A stretch of 64,000 bases of DNA from Phallus indusiatus (GCA_027605045.1 JAQFWX010000036.1:372001-436000); one strand, 5' to 3'. Positions 24,420 to 37,360 are shown, counted from the stretch's first letter. Numbers and translations are program-made. Notes: generated by a model not told the origin, from the letters alone.

Positions 24420-25700
24420 GTGAGTATGGGGTGAATCGATTCGCGTCGATTATGTCGATTATTTATGTGTCAAACGTGCGCTTGTCCTATGTCTGTCAAG
24501 AAGCTTCGTGCTTCTCGTACTGCCTTTGGGAACGGCAGTAAATGCTGACCGAAAGTAACTGCACTGCATCAAATGCGCATGTGCCCGCGAACTGGACAGC
24601 ATTTGATTTTCCAACCAAATGGTCAAAGGCTTCTTTGATACCGCATGTGTGACTGTGAACACAGTAAGTAGTACAAAGGAGGGACGTGCAACGAGAGCGG
24701 TCCAGTGACTCCAGTTGGTAGTGACATTGAGTGTCGTGTCTTTCTATAGCATGCCCATTAACAGAAAGCTCACACTTTCAGACCGAACGTACCAGTATAT
24801 TGTTCGTGCAAAGCTCGGATGAGGCGCCGGAACAGCACCTAACAACACAGCGTCCTTTACGGGCGCCAGAATCCATTCGAGTTCTGTTCGTCATTCGTAT
24901 CATTCCAGCCCTCGGCACCATAATGCTGAAGCATGATCCACCCTAAATCCGCCAGTCCTCAACCTTTTCGTCCTTCTAACTTTTAACTTCCCCTCGCGAT
25001 CAACTCGACGTTTCAACTCTCGAATTGACAGTAGACACAATCGACATTCCCGAGTCAAGTTGACGATTTCCTGCTGAGGCAGTGTCAATGTTGCAACTCT
25101 AAAAAAGATAGCATCATTTAGGGGGGCACAGCAAGAACCGCTGATCATTCCATTTCGGTGGCTGAACCGCTTGCATAGGATTCATGCTACACCCTGGAGA
25201 TATGGGAATGGCAGATGCCCCCCCGCTGTATTAGCCGACTCAGCGAATTTGAAAGTATAATACTATGTTTCTGGGGTTATGAGGTCCTCCACCAGCGTAT
25301 GAAGTTCTACACTGATTACAGGACAGATTGATCCATTTATATCGACGTTTTGCAAAACATGCGCTTTTCCTCAGGCTATGCCTGTCTCAAGGAGTTTTGT
25401 GTATCGTCTCTGGGAAGGTAGAACGGCAGTCGGTGCTACACTGTGCTACACAGAAGTGGCTACATTGTGTTGAAACGCCCGCTTGCGCAGTCTTCCAGCC
25501 GCTTTCCGAGTCAATGCAAGATCCTCGTATTATGCAGTGTCCTAGGTCAGAACTATCTTTGGGCAATTATTCGTGATGAAGTTCGTGACCTCATCGACAT
25601 CGCTCGGGTGAGATGGTTTTCAAGAAAACCTTCACGAACCCGCGCATACGATCGTTTCCAACAATTTATATCATCTTCAGTATTTCGCCGTATGACAAGT
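24420..25700. other. Conserved block upstream of K3, no supported gene
   Basis: Counterpart of 6,030-7,330, with the palindrome agaagc-ttcgt-gcttct near 24,498-24,514. Confidence 0.5.
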
Positions 25701-25744
25701 TTAACAGACGCGTCCTGTTCTTCTCGCCTGGTCTTCCTGTGCAG

Positions 25745-25880
25745 TTCTCGTTTCGTTTTGGCCGGTCTTCATTGGTCTCATTTGCCATTCGTCTTTTTGT
25801 CGGTTTTTATTGATACCTGTTGGTCTTTCATTGGCTTCTCGTGTCTCTGGTCTCTGTTGGTCGTTCATGTTCGTTCCATG
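25745..25880. repeat. TTGGTC-rich degenerate tandem repeat (unit 3)
   Basis: Shorter version of the tract at 7,370-7,540. Confidence 0.6.
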
Positions 25881-25919
25881 AACACTAGTAGCCTGTTGGA
25901 GTTTTTCTGCGCCGTAACA

Positions 25920-26440
25920 CCAATTCGCCTGATTCGTTTTCATCCCCAAGCGGTTTTTATCAACTTTTTCTCGATTTCTATGAAGAAGAGTTATTCTATC
26001 ACTCCTCTCTTTTATCATTACTAATCAACGACGGAAGATCTGTTGGGTAGGGTCACTTCATTTTTCACCATTGTCTGGCATCATTTCTGAAAGAATAGAA
26101 AATTAGTCTCCAGTGCTTGAAATTTCTTAGCAGGATCCAACAGTGTTTACAATTACGCTTTGCGTCCCCGGGCCCGTCCGATTCAACTACAAGATTCGTG
26201 AAATGTTTCTAAATGTACTTGCTTTGGGATGACGTTCCCAATTCCCCGGTATCAACTCCGAAAACCAGTCTACCCGTCTCTGCACTGTCGCCTTCATTCC
26301 TTTAACTGACAAAGATCTCTTAGTCGTCTAACGCACTCGTAGAGAAAGAGGTGACGCGCGTAACAGTATAATAGAAAGTAATGTCAAACGATATGACCAT
26401 AATCGTATGTTTGTCGATGATACACACTGTATTGTTGACA
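25920..26440. other. Spacer between tract and BRAP2-like relic (unit 3)
   Basis: Counterpart of 7,560-8,085. No gene recognised. Confidence 0.45.
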
Positions 26441-26444
26441 ATAT

Positions 26445-28450
26445 ATAAATTACGTGTTTCTACTAGTCTTCTTCATACCCTTCGCAATATTCTCGCTCTC
26501 ACGAATCTCTAAAGATCCAACCAGCCGCCTCCTGCAGCACACTACCATTACTCTTTCCGTCGCCATTATCTCCAGCAGTAGCAGAAATCCTTCACAACCA
26601 AACAAATCATCAAATCCCGCGCCTGCTCCTCCAGCTCACCAACTCTCATATCAGTCTTTTTCCTCTCCACCTCAGCGCTCAGCAATCTCCGCCTTTCTGC
26701 TTCAGCTTCTCCAAATTCTTCCTCTCCAACGTTCTCGCAACCTCCACAAACTTCTCACATCACTTCTCAATCCTCGTTTTATTCGCGCTACCATTTTACA
26801 ACCTCATCTTCCTCTTCCTCCTTCAGCTGATTGATCTCATACCCTGTCAAACTCCTTTTGAGCCATCAACTCTTTCTCAAGTACATTAATCTGATTCTGC
26901 GCGGATATGAGCATATTCTCCAAATGGTTCTTTTTGCTGCTCATAATAATCCCGCTGCAAATCCAACTGCGACGTAAGGAGATACGGATACTCGATTTAA
27001 TCGCTTCCATCTTCTCCGCGTGCATCGAATCTTCAATCAATAGACGTGGGACCTAACCTCGATCCATCCTGATCGTGTTTGTCATGGCAGAAGCAGAAGC
27101 AGAAGGCAACTCGACAAGTTTTCCATCCGTCTTATTCTGAATCAACCGATGCACATACGCACGTTGTGTTTCAAGCTCGAAGGAGTACAAATGCATCGTC
27201 AGCCCGTAGTGCATGTGCGCGTGGGCCCGACCGTATCGTCCACAGCCCGTGTCCCCACCTATCAGACAAATCTGGAGATTAGACGTTGAAGAACAGTCAA
27301 GGCGGACGGATAGAGAAGGTCCGTTTGCGAGTCAACAGTGGCGGTGGTAGATACCGGTTAGACTGTGATGTTGTGCTGTTGTTGTGTCATGCGCCGGAAG
27401 ACGTGTTTGAGAATACCGGTACACTGGACATTTGTAGGCCAATATGGAAACTTGGGTCGGCAGGTCGAAGGAAGGGGTAAGGTATGTGTGACCTGCTCTC
27501 TCCCTACTTGGTTGAACACATACAATGAGAAATATGCGAACACGGGTATGGTTACAAGTCCCGCAACGGACGTGCCCATCAGTTCATAAATTGGACAACT
27601 GGGAGCTCATGTAAATTGCTCCGAGCAGTGGCTAGACGGGATATAGCGAGAGTTGTGGCATCGTTTAATTCAATTTCGATGGATTTCACGATGTACGTGA
27701 CATATCTTACTAGGCTTTGAAAGCGCATGTAAGTGTTTTAAACTCGTTGAACTGAGTTGTTTATGGATGAACACACATACCTTTAAGATCTCAGACGTTG
27801 AACGGACGGCCCATTGTATTCTTGTGAAAAGAACAAGGCGTCGTCCCTAGATCTGAACTTCAGCAATGTTGAGCGATTTGGCGACGAACCGCTAAAAACA
27901 GGACAAACTGTTAGTCATAAAAGAGTTGGATGAATTGTGAATCACCGAATCATCCTCAAATGTCATTTCATCTTTTGAATCTTCCACTTTGACGACGGCA
28001 TCTAATTTCAGTGGGGTATCAAAATTGTAGGAGAAGAGTAGGTATTTTTATTTTCCTTCTCTCCTCTCCGGTCGTGATCGTTTACAAAAATCACAGAGTG
28101 TGTCGATAGATGTGCACAACGCCTTCGGGTAAAATGTGCTTTCCTGTGAGAGGATATGCGTTTTGGAGGGTCGGTGACCCGAACTTATCTGTGCTCCTTA
28201 CAACAGATTTATTCTTCTCTGCGGGAAAGTAGCATTAGATGCTTAAAGAGAAGTAAGGTTTAAAAACCTACGATAAAGTTTAGAAACAGAAGCCTGAGAG
28301 TTCTCCTGTTCCATTAATGAATCAGACTCGTACGCTCAGGCTCTTCCGAATCCAGCCAATCAATAATAATACCCCCGAACCTCCAATCGTTCATCAACTT
28401 TCCGTTGTTGTTGAAATCGGAGCGGTGCGAGAGTAGTTTTCAAATGGTTT
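26445..28450 (-). pseudogene. BRAP2/ETP1-like relic, copy 3
   Basis: Same order of pieces as copy 2. The ZnF-UBP part near 27,210-27,280 reads ICLIGGDTGCGRYGRAHAHM, so a zinc-binding Cys (ICLICG) has become Gly, although the GCGRYG part is better kept than in the other copies. The coiled coil near 26,840-27,040 has MHAEKMEAI and NQINVLEKELMAQ. RING residues near 27,480-27,600 are lost (CSH appears as VFA). Frames are broken. Confidence 0.75.
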
Positions 28451-28859
28451 TTTGACTCGGGGAAGTAGTGTTATGTGCGTGGTAGTAGGCCTTTGGTCAA
28501 TCGGAATCGAAGGCTATAATCGTTCATGACATCTTTGGGACGAAAGACGGTAAGAGGGAAAAGGTACTGCGCATATTCGTCGTTTTGGTGATGCTGGTGA
28601 ATAGATCGGTGGCGCGAAGCGGCAGGCCGCAGTGAATTCAGCATTAGTGAGTAGCAGAGAAACAGCCGATGTGGTCAATGTGTGGGCGTGTGTGGGCGTG
28701 TGTCTGTCTATACTACTGTAAATCCCAAATGTCTGCTTTTCGGAAGTCCAGCGTTATCGTCATCGAGTCCAAGAGATGATATATTCGCGCAGGTATCGGT
28801 GTCATCAATCACGTAAACGATATTCGGGTACAATTCCTATCTCTGTAACCTGAATTTCA

Positions 28860-29395
28860 ACGTTAACACGCAAACGATGCTCAGTGACTTTCTCCACGTT
28901 CCACCAATCGTACGTATACCGTACTCTTTTTTCCCTTTCCCTTGCGCTTAAGACAGAGAGATAACAGGAAGTGTCACCAGCATGCGTTGGATTACGCAAA
29001 GCACCCTCAAAGTCCAGGGTGGGAAATCTTCTATGAAAATGGCTGTTTCCAATTCCGCTAAACACATTAGTCGTTCTCGTAAACCACGCAGTCCCGTGCC
29101 GAGTACGAAGGTGTCTGACTACCTCGTTGGACAACAATCGATGAAACACTTGCGTCTGGTGAATATGTTAAGATGATATCCGTTGCTGGTCGCAGGTTGA
29201 GGCACTCTGGTGAGTATTGACGCTGACGGTTTGTAAAGGCTAGCCTCTGATGTTTACACCCCTTTCAGGAAATACATCTTGTTTACGCGTCTAGGCCTTC
29301 GCCGTATTAGTAAACAGAACGAATCACCCGAAACCTTTTGTGTTTCATGCTACCCACACTCAACACCAGAATTACTAACACAGCTATTTTTCGCC
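28860..29395 (+). pseudogene. Actin-related protein fragment (unit 3)
   Basis: Pieces include KHISRSRKPRSPVPSTKVSD near 29,065-29,125, and the LFTRLGLRRISKQNESPE segment near 29,279-29,335. It runs on as CYPHSTPELLTQLFF and then joins GH30 text (ALVPWADAWSPEGL) in one frame, the clearest view of the fusion point. Confidence 0.65.
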
Positions 29396-30265
29396 CTAGT
29401 CCCATGGGCCGATGCCTGGTCTCCCGAAGGCCTTCGGTGCTCAGACAAGGAAGACGGCTTCTTGGACAATGTATGAAGCACAAGCTGCCCTTCCAGCGAT
29501 TGGTAGCAAGCCTATACAATCTACATTGCCCCTTCTGCAAAGAACGAGGCATCAATATTTATGCCATCACGGGAGAAACTAGTAACGAACTTGACCCTAA
29601 CGCTATCGCTTATGCATGTATACTTTCCGTTGGCTGCGGCCTCCTCGAGATTCTATGCCCCACATTCTCGGACGTTAATGTCCCCTGCTGCCATTGAACC
29701 GGTGCCAGACAAGGTGGGCAGAACTCGACTATCTGAACAACGGTGAATGTTTATGTGTATCACAGCTACCAATCCGATCCCGGGATGCTTTTCAATACCG
29801 CAAATAAAATTGGCAAACTGAGTGGGCTGACGATGACGACGCTGGGATTCTCAATTGGGACGTCTTTGGAGTCGTTGGAGCCCTAATTGGATGCTGCATA
29901 TGCATAACGCCATTGTCAAACAAATGTACACTTGTATCTTGGCAATGTGTGCAGAATAACATGAAGGATAGTGGCTGATTCGACTAGCAGGGAACCCTTA
30001 TTATGTGTTTGCGCGGCTGTGGGCGGTGACTGGATATTTCAGGTTCGTCAAATCAGGTGCGAAACGAATTCAAGCAACTAGCTCGGCGGGAAAATTGTAT
30101 GTATGCATTCAAGAACGTGAATAGGACCGTTTCGTTTCTGATTATCAATGAAGCGCACGCATCTTGGATATCGGGTGTCGGCCGACCTGAAGGACGTTAA
30201 AGCTAGCTACTTAATTGGCAGAATTTTCTGTGCCGGGTTCAAGGTTCATGGCGACGGTCAACTGG
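29396..30265 (+). pseudogene. GH30 glycoside hydrolase fragment (unit 3)
   Basis: Starts with PWADAWSPEGLRCSDKED near 29,403-29,455, comparable to the PWSPPAWM loop of GH30 enzymes. It continues with an ERGINIYAITGETSNELD segment near 29,545-29,600 (NEP Glu retained, Pro lost), then a shortened middle and a C-terminal piece near 30,000-30,080. Several frames are needed, so this is a relic. Confidence 0.65.
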
Positions 30266-30884
30266 TCTATGAAGATAACCTTTTCTAGATAATGAATTGA
30301 TAGGATAAAACATACATTTATGTATTTAAATTACATGGAGAGATATTGCGAGATGCGAGGAAAACATCAAATATTTAAAGAGAAACCAGAACTAGTCTTG
30401 AATGTGACTGCAGCAATTGTAAACGCTCCGTAAAACCTGGTATTAGATGAAAAGCGTTACTCAGTCTCATGATCAGGAGGGTCGACCGATCCACCCTCTG
30501 CTTCATCTCCCCCTCCGTCTTCTGTTTCATCATCTGCTTCATCACTCTCTTCATCCACTGCTTCATCCTCTCCATCCTCTGCGGTATGGTAGGATTCGTA
30601 GCTATCAGAATCTTGATCAGAGTCTTGTGAAGAAGTGAGAAGTTGATGCATCAATCACGACTCAAGTAGGCTCACCATCGAATACATAGCTTGTTGATTC
30701 AGGTTGAATAGGACATATTAACGGAAGTCCTAAGATACGAGCAGCTTCATCGCTGTTTGGATCGATGCCCAACACAGCGTGAGCCTCATGGATATACTCA
30801 AACTCTCTATAACCAATATTAAGCACACGGAGGGTTCGACGAATTTGAACCCTGAATGAATTTGAGTCGAAACCGAGGGTGTCC

Positions 30885-31120
30885 TGTTGGTATCGGAAAT
30901 ACAAAGGATGCTTAGGCGCCGCCGAAGGCGGCGCATGTAGCACAATGCTAAGAGAATAATTAGCAAAATATTAGTATAGCTTTAGTAAAGACCAAGTAAA
31001 ATATTATAAATTCCGGTAGCTAGTTTTCTCCTAATTTCATATTATATTTAGTATAAAAACTGTATATTTTTCGAGCTATTAAATACAAGTTCTATCTATT
31101 TTATACTGCGCGTTGCGACA
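30885..31120. mobile_element. Solo LTR of an LTR retrotransposon inside K4
   Basis: A 236-bp element starts TGTTGGTATC and ends GTTGCGACA, i.e. TG...CA with short terminal inverted bases. It is flanked by a 5-bp direct repeat TGTCC at 30,880-30,884 and 31,121-31,125, and the other K copies have a single TGTCC at this point. It contains a TATA-like tataaaaac near 31,052 and is AT-rich except for one GC hairpin. There are no internal retrotransposon genes, so it is a solo LTR left by recombination. Copia-type is possible from the TGTTGG start. Confidence 0.85.
30916..30934. repeat. Perfect GC hairpin in the LTR
   Basis: The text gcgccgcc-gaa-ggcggcgc forms an 8-bp stem with a 3-base loop. Confidence 0.8.
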
Positions 31121-33649
31121 TGTCCATATCAGAACAATACAGTCTCTCGGATCCCGAAGGATCAAGAGACCAGTATGTATCCAGTGTTTCATCTTGTACC
31201 ACCAGTTTTGAAATAAAGAAGTATAAATCCTTATACCCAGAAGTTCCAACCGAACACCTAAGCCTGGAAGGAATTTGGATGTGCCACGAGAATCCAGTAA
31301 CTACAATGACCGTATGTTTGAATAAAATCATCTATAATGACACGACAGTGGTGGAATTGGCGTACCAAAGCAAACCTTACGAGCGCAAATCACACAAGAC
31401 TCGTGCAATCCATCGGTTCTTGCAAGTAAGCAGCCAATTTGACTAACAAATGCACGAGCCAATCGGTCCCAGTAAGCATCATCCGAATATATAACATCAT
31501 ATTCAACCACCACTGTCTGGAGATCATCGGTTGTCGAAATGCCTGCTGTATTTACAGGAACGCGAATCCTGAAAACATTCAAATTCAGTGCCGCTACATG
31601 ATGGGAAATGTGCTATACCTGAAATGTTTACCACAATCTTCGATACCCAATTTTGTATGCAGTATATCATCACGAACAAACCAGTCCAATGATGATGATC
31701 CTTCGCATGGAATAAACCCTAACATAGTTGCATTCGAAGCGTCAAGTATATCGTTGCGTCGATCGGCTAATAAAATGTCACCGGTGTAGACAGAATATGC
31801 TGGTGCGGAGACGTCCTTCCATATAAGGATATCTATGGCACCATAGAGATCCCATAAGAAAGAGGGGTCCGAAGGAACATTCGACCTTGAGGACAAACGC
31901 AGCATGTCTACTCTTTCCATAATCTTGGTCGTCTCCTCTACCGACAAAGCGCCAATGCGCACCCTCCACCACTGAGTAGCAGGAACAACTTGTAGAATAT
32001 TCGGCGACCATTCCTGATTTTGAAGAATGAATTCACAATAATAATGTTTCATGCGTTTAGAGATGAGAAAAATGAACTAACGAATACGACAAGCCCGCGT
32101 CCGTCTAGAATGTTCACATAATGAGAGGCAAGATATCCATCCTCACGGTCTTTGAAACCGATAAAATTTTCAGAGAATGCCAGGTTCCACCAAGATATAA
32201 TGGCATGGTGAGATATATCCTTTGTCACGTAGCGACAGCCATCCTGTAAGCAGAAGGCAAATGGTGAGATACAAACAATTGGCGGAATTGTGGTCGGTTC
32301 TCACAAAAAAAGACGACACCTGAGATGTAATCGAGGAAGAAATCTCATCAAATATTGTGGCAGCTCACTGCATAGCGCAAATTTATGTACCGGCCTAATA
32401 CATCGCTGAATCTTGGATTGAATTGTTTAATTGGAATACACCACGCTATATACATATAATAGTAAGCTTTGGTTTTCATTCGTGAAGTGACATAAACGAA
32501 CAATTGTGTGTAAAGACAAGGCCAATGCTTTCTTTTGACTTGATTATCCCGAATAGCTGCAACACATTTCGATGTCTTGCACGAAGGATGAGCTACCGTT
32601 GATAACTATTTCACAAGAGACGAGTGTATTACCGATATTGCGAATACCATTCCTTTTCTTTTTCAAATTTCTGTGTAAAGTATAAGAATATAGCCAAGAA
32701 ATGCAGTATTTTTTGTGACGCACAGAAATAGCATCCCGACCTTTGTAGACACGGACCATCCGTGTTTGACTCTCTTGTTTCCATTGGACTTTCCAGTGTT
32801 CAACTTGTCCGTTTGAGGTATTATCGAGCACATTTAGATCACAAAGTCTGATTTTTTCGAACTGGCCACTTTCAGAAGACTTCAGAACGCGAACAACCAA
32901 CGCGACTTACATGAGAGTCCGTCTCATCTATGTTGTTGCCTATTTGGAGACGTATCACACCCCTAAGCTAGATGTAGGGCTGGATTGAAATCAAGATCTG
33001 TGTCAAATATATTCGTGCGCACCATAAGATTGATCCGACACTCGTCTATCTGACTTTGATATTGTGTCAATGAATCTTTTTCACGGTCAGCTGCGAAATA
33101 TCTCCGAAGGAGCTTTGGTTTATATGGTTTACTGAAGGACTCGAGATCGTTTGAGATGTTTCGTAAGCATCTGTTAAAGTGTATTCAGACTGGTAAATAT
33201 CTTATATGAGCATAACTGCACACCTGTAAAATTCTTCACAGCCTTTCTCAAAGTTGTTGAATGAATCAGACGTGATTTCATGATTCTTCTTGGTCTCCTC
33301 ATGGAGTATTTGGAGAATAGTTGTGATTTTGATTGTCAGAGTCTTATAATCGTCTTGGTTTTGTTTCATTTGCTGATTTTCTATCAGTACTCACGAGTCA
33401 AGATCCAATGACTGACTCACTTGGACGGGCTTTAATAGAACCTTGACTAGCTCCGCTGCACCTTTTAGATATGGGAATGGTAGGACACCCCCTACCGCAC
33501 TAGCTAATTCAGCAGCCCGGAATGCGTTAGATACCCAGTCGGTTTCGCTCTGCATAACAGATACTGCGGTTGAAACTGATGGCTCGTGTTCATTCTGAGG
33601 GATAGGAGACCTTTTCTTTTGAAAACCCATACCTGGAGATGGATTGTGA

Positions 33650-34640
33650 GTATGGGGTGAATCGATTCGTGTTGATATTATTTGTGTCAAATGCGCGCTT
33701 GTCCTAAATATGTCTGTCAAGAAGCTTCATGCTTCTCGTACTGCCTCTGGGAACGGCAGTAAATGCTGACCGAAAGTAACTGCACTGCATCAAATGGCGC
33801 ATGTACCCGCGAACTCGACCCCATTGACTGTACGAAGGAGCGACGTGCAACGAGAGCAGTGGAGTTGGTAAAAACCTCGAGCGTTGTGTCATTCTATAGC
33901 ATATCCATATTGGCAAACAGTCTACACTCTCAGACCGAGCGCACCACCGTATTCTTCATTCAAAGCTCGGAGGAAGCGTTAGAACAGCAACAGTGTGTCA
34001 TTTCACGGGCGCCAGAATTCATCTTACTTTAGTACCCATCGCAGCAGATGTGATACGTGCTGTTCGTCGTTCTTATCATTCTAGGCTAGTATAGCCCTCG
34101 GCACTATAACGTCCTGAACCTTTTTATCATTCTAACGATCAATCTGACGCGTCAACTTCCCCATCGCTCGTAGTATCCGATTCTTGAGTCCTCGAATTTA
34201 CCGTAGACACAATCGGCGTACTCAAGTCAAGCGGATTTCCTTCCGAGGCAGTATTTATGAAGAGATAGTGGCAGTGTGAATGAGTCAATCAGTCAACAAC
34301 ACTGCCGTCCCCAATCGCGATATGGCTAATCTGGCAATTTGCTGTGTCTAGGTGAGTTTTAAACGCTATAGCTACTCTTACTACCTTTCTTTACGAGGAA
34401 ATCCTCACAAACCCGCGCATATAATCGTCTCGAAGAAAACACGGATAAAAGAGAAAGTCCTGCTTGCATTTGTCGTTCAAGGTCGTTTGAGTGGTGCTGG
34501 TGAACAGATCGTTGTCGGTGGCGCAAAGGCGGCAGGCGGAAGTCACCATTAAGTAGTGCTAGTGAGTAGCAGAGAAACAGTCGATATGGCTAATTTATGG
34601 ACATGTGTGGGCATGTGTGTGCATATGAACGCGTCTATAT
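33650..34640. other. Shortened block upstream of K4, no supported gene
   Basis: Keeps the proximal 180 bp with palindrome agaagc-ttcat-gcttct near 33,721-33,737, then diverged pieces of the upstream block. Near 34,490-34,600 it joins sequence resembling the ARP upstream region (10,260-10,380). No gene is recognised. Confidence 0.5.
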
Positions 34641-34644
34641 TTGC

Positions 34645-35960
34645 CTTGCGACTTTCTCCGCGTTCCACCAATCGTACCTATACCGTACTCTTTTTTTCCG
34701 AGAGATAACAAGACGTGCCAACACGCAACCAACACGCATTGGACCGCGCAAGACACCCTTAACGTCCAAGGTGGAAATCGAAGCTGAAACCACAAAAACA
34801 ATACGAATATTAATGGCGCATCACGCAAAGCGTTCAACGTTCAACCTTTGAAAGATGGTGTTGAGATGACTAAGTAATGACTGTCAAGGCGAGAGACCGC
34901 CCCTGTCCTCCACTTCTACGAAAACGAGTGCTCCCAGTTCCGCCAAACATATCAGCCGTCTTCATAAGCCGTTCAGTCTCGTCCCAAGTGCAAAAGTGTC
35001 TGACTATCTCGTTGGACAACAATTAGATGATGCGCTTGCATCTGGTGAAAATGTTGAGGTATATTGGCCGTTGGACGAAGATGATATCCGTTGCTGGCCT
35101 CAGGTTAAAGCACTCTGCTGGGTATTGACTTGTAGATGCTAGCCCCCGATGCTTACATTTCTTCCAGGAAACACATTTTGTTCACGGGTCTGGGTCTTCG
35201 CCATAAACAAAACGAATCACCGGTGTCATATTTGTGTTCTATGCTACCCGCGTCCAACACAAGAATTACGAGCACGGCTATTCTTCGAACGGTTCAATGT
35301 GGCGGCGTTTATGCTTGCAGAACGTCCCCTGGTGCAGATATATTCGACGAATGTTCTGAGTGGCGTTGTGCTCGACATAATCACCTCTGTCGCGGAGTCT
35401 CTAGTCCAGTATCACTACACAACACGCCTCGACCTCGGTATGAAAGAATTGCGAGATCTATTTAACTCATATTCTTTGATCGCACCACAACCTAGTAGCT
35501 GCAATGTTCGAAGGAGGAACATACACAGAAGAACATCTGAATACCCAACTATGCACCAGAGCCACGCGTCGAATCTGGCGAGACGATCTTATCTTCAAAT
35601 TTCCATCAGACGGTGAAACCGCGCAATATGAAGAAGTTGAAGGCATAACGGATATCGCAGATTTATTAGCTGCCGGTAGAAAAAAAGCTGCTATCGAGGC
35701 TGGTACAAAACGCAAATTGACCACAAAGCAAACTCAAGCTAAACGAGAACGGAAAAGAGAAATAGCCCAACTCAATTTTATCGAATTCAAAGGAAAGACG
35801 CTCAGATTGGGACGAGAGTGTCATCGATCTTGCGAACCTTTGTTCGCACCCGAGTTCGCTTGAATCCGCTGGACGCGGTTAAAAAAGATCCAATTGTGAG
35901 TTACGACTTTACAGGAAAGAGTCCACGTGGTTGTAAATAGCCTTTCACACCCCTTAACAT
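34645..35960 (+). pseudogene. Actin-related protein fragment, longest copy (unit 4)
   Basis: Plus-strand pieces: VSDYLVGQQLDDALASGENV and EVYWPLDEDDIRCWPQ near 34,995-35,100; LFTGLGLR near 35,178-35,205; LFFERFNVAAFMLAERPLV near 35,279-35,335; QIYSTNVLSGVVLDI near 35,336-35,380; QYHYTTRLDLGMKELRDLF near 35,408-35,465; and FPSDGETAQYEEVEGITDIA with a charged helix and the HR.CEPLF motif near 35,600-35,860. ERFNVAAF and TNVLSGVVLDI match the actin fold (FETFNVPA..., SG.V.D.G). The class is perhaps Arp9-like, subunits of SWI/SNF-type remodellers. At least three frame changes and loss of the C-terminus make it a pseudogene. Confidence 0.7.
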
Positions 35961-36590
35961 TCAGAAACACCAGATAGTCTTATACGAGTAACGATAAGTA
36001 ATGGCAATGGCAAGGTCAGTGGGAGCCAACTGTTCCATTATGTGGGAGAAATAAGCAAACATTGTGCAAGGTAACAAGACCGCTCAACTATTCCAAATAA
36101 GGGAGTTTGACCGTTCCTTAGTTGCTTGCATCCCGCCTTTGTGTTCAAGCTTCTGCTAGCAGCCGCACTTCCACCTCTGGTACGACGCATAACACGAGAA
36201 ATCGATCTAGTTTGACGAGCATCAGGTTCTTCAAACTTGTCTTGCGATATGAACTTGGACCTGTTCACCAAAACAGCCAGCGACAAAACGTCCTTATCGA
36301 TATCCCCAATAATTAATGTAAAGACAATGATGATCACAATCGGCGCCTAACCGCATCAAGGACTGAGGCATAGCCAATGTAATCTTGGTGCATTTCGCAT
36401 CCGACAAAATGGACAAGATGGTCTTGTGTATCCGCACGGAGTGGGCTGGATAAGCCGGAGCTGAAAACGAGACTGACTGAAACACGTTGATTAAAGCGAC
36501 TCTTCTCTGTACAGCGGTTCAATCGTCAGGATGGACCTATGATCATAGTATGCATTGGCTACAATTTCAATTAACGTTTCTTAGAACTTC
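35961..36590. other. Unit-4-specific segment, no supported gene
   Basis: Lies between the ARP and GH30 pieces and has no counterpart in the other spacers that I can see. A minus-strand open frame of 99 codons (36,337-36,038) has no recognisable motif. No terminal repeats or target duplications were spotted. Confidence 0.45.
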
Positions 36591-36599
36591 TAAACTATG

Positions 36600-37360
36600 A
36601 TCAGTTCTAGCTGCTCTGCTTCACTCCAAGGGGCTCGTCACATCCTCGGTCGTTCAGATCTTTCTCCCCGGAAACAGCACCCAGGACTGGATGGACTCCA
36701 TTCATCCAAATTTTCCTGCTACACTTGCAGGACCCTTCCATCACATTTTCGATAGTGACGATAACGGGCAACCCGCTCTTTCGAGTGCCACGTTGAGTTG
36801 CACTTCAGGTTTAAACATCTATGTGGCGACCTCGTCTACAATTCTACGTACCACAGCTACTAACCAAATCCCAAGATTCCTTTCATTATTCATTACACCC
36901 GAACAAGGTAGGCAAACAGAATGGACCGACAGTGCTGGCGTTTGGTGTTTGAACACATGACGGAAGGCCATAATCGAACGTTGTATGTGCATAATGCCTT
37001 CGTCAACGCTGATACTTGTATTGCCAGTGTGAGCAAAATAACACAGGAAAATGGGCTGTTTCAACTCGCAGGAGTCTCTTATTATGTGTTTGCACGGCTG
37101 TAAGCAATGGCTGGATATTCCAGATTCGTGAAATCAGGCGCGAGGCGAATTCAGGGATCCAGTTCGATGAGGGAGAGCATACGCGTCTGCATTCGTGCAA
37201 GAACGTGAACGGATTTCAATTCTGTTGATCAATGCAGCGCATTTTGAATATCAGGTCTCGGACGATCCAAAAAGGCGTTCAGGCTAGGATGGTGGCGTGG
37301 GCTGATTGGCAGACTTCTTTGTCTAAGGTTCAAGGTTCACGACGACAGTGGAACCACGGG
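36600..37360 (+). pseudogene. GH30 glycoside hydrolase fragment, C-terminal part (unit 4)
   Basis: Pieces near 36,690-36,900 and MTEGHNRTLYVHNAFVNAD, QENGLFQLAGVSYYVFARL near 36,957-37,103 correspond to the GH30 C-terminal half (IHNALVNA..., GL..L.G..Y.V..RLWA). An RRIQGSS-type end follows near 37,140. The catalytic NEP half is missing. Confidence 0.65.

Larger units (their letters stand above)
21332..30307. repeat. Tandem array unit 3 (about 8.98 kb)
   Basis: Same order of parts as units 1 and 2. Confidence 0.9.
30457..33630 (-). pseudogene. K4: MLKL/HeLo-like pseudokinase gene disrupted by a solo LTR
   Basis: Fourth copy of K, with the start at 33,630 (MGFQKKRSPIPQ). Exons upstream of the insertion follow the K1 pattern and read through. 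At 30,885-31,120 an LTR interrupts the exon equivalent to K1 exon 12. On the minus strand the frame enters the LTR and stops after a few codons (SDMD then MSQRAV and stop). The last 85 or so residues of that exon and the acidic tail are cut off. A truncated product keeping the helical bundle and the kinase-like domain could still be made. The downstream remainder (30,457-30,884) still reads as open K sequence, suggesting the insertion is fairly recent. Confidence 0.8.
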
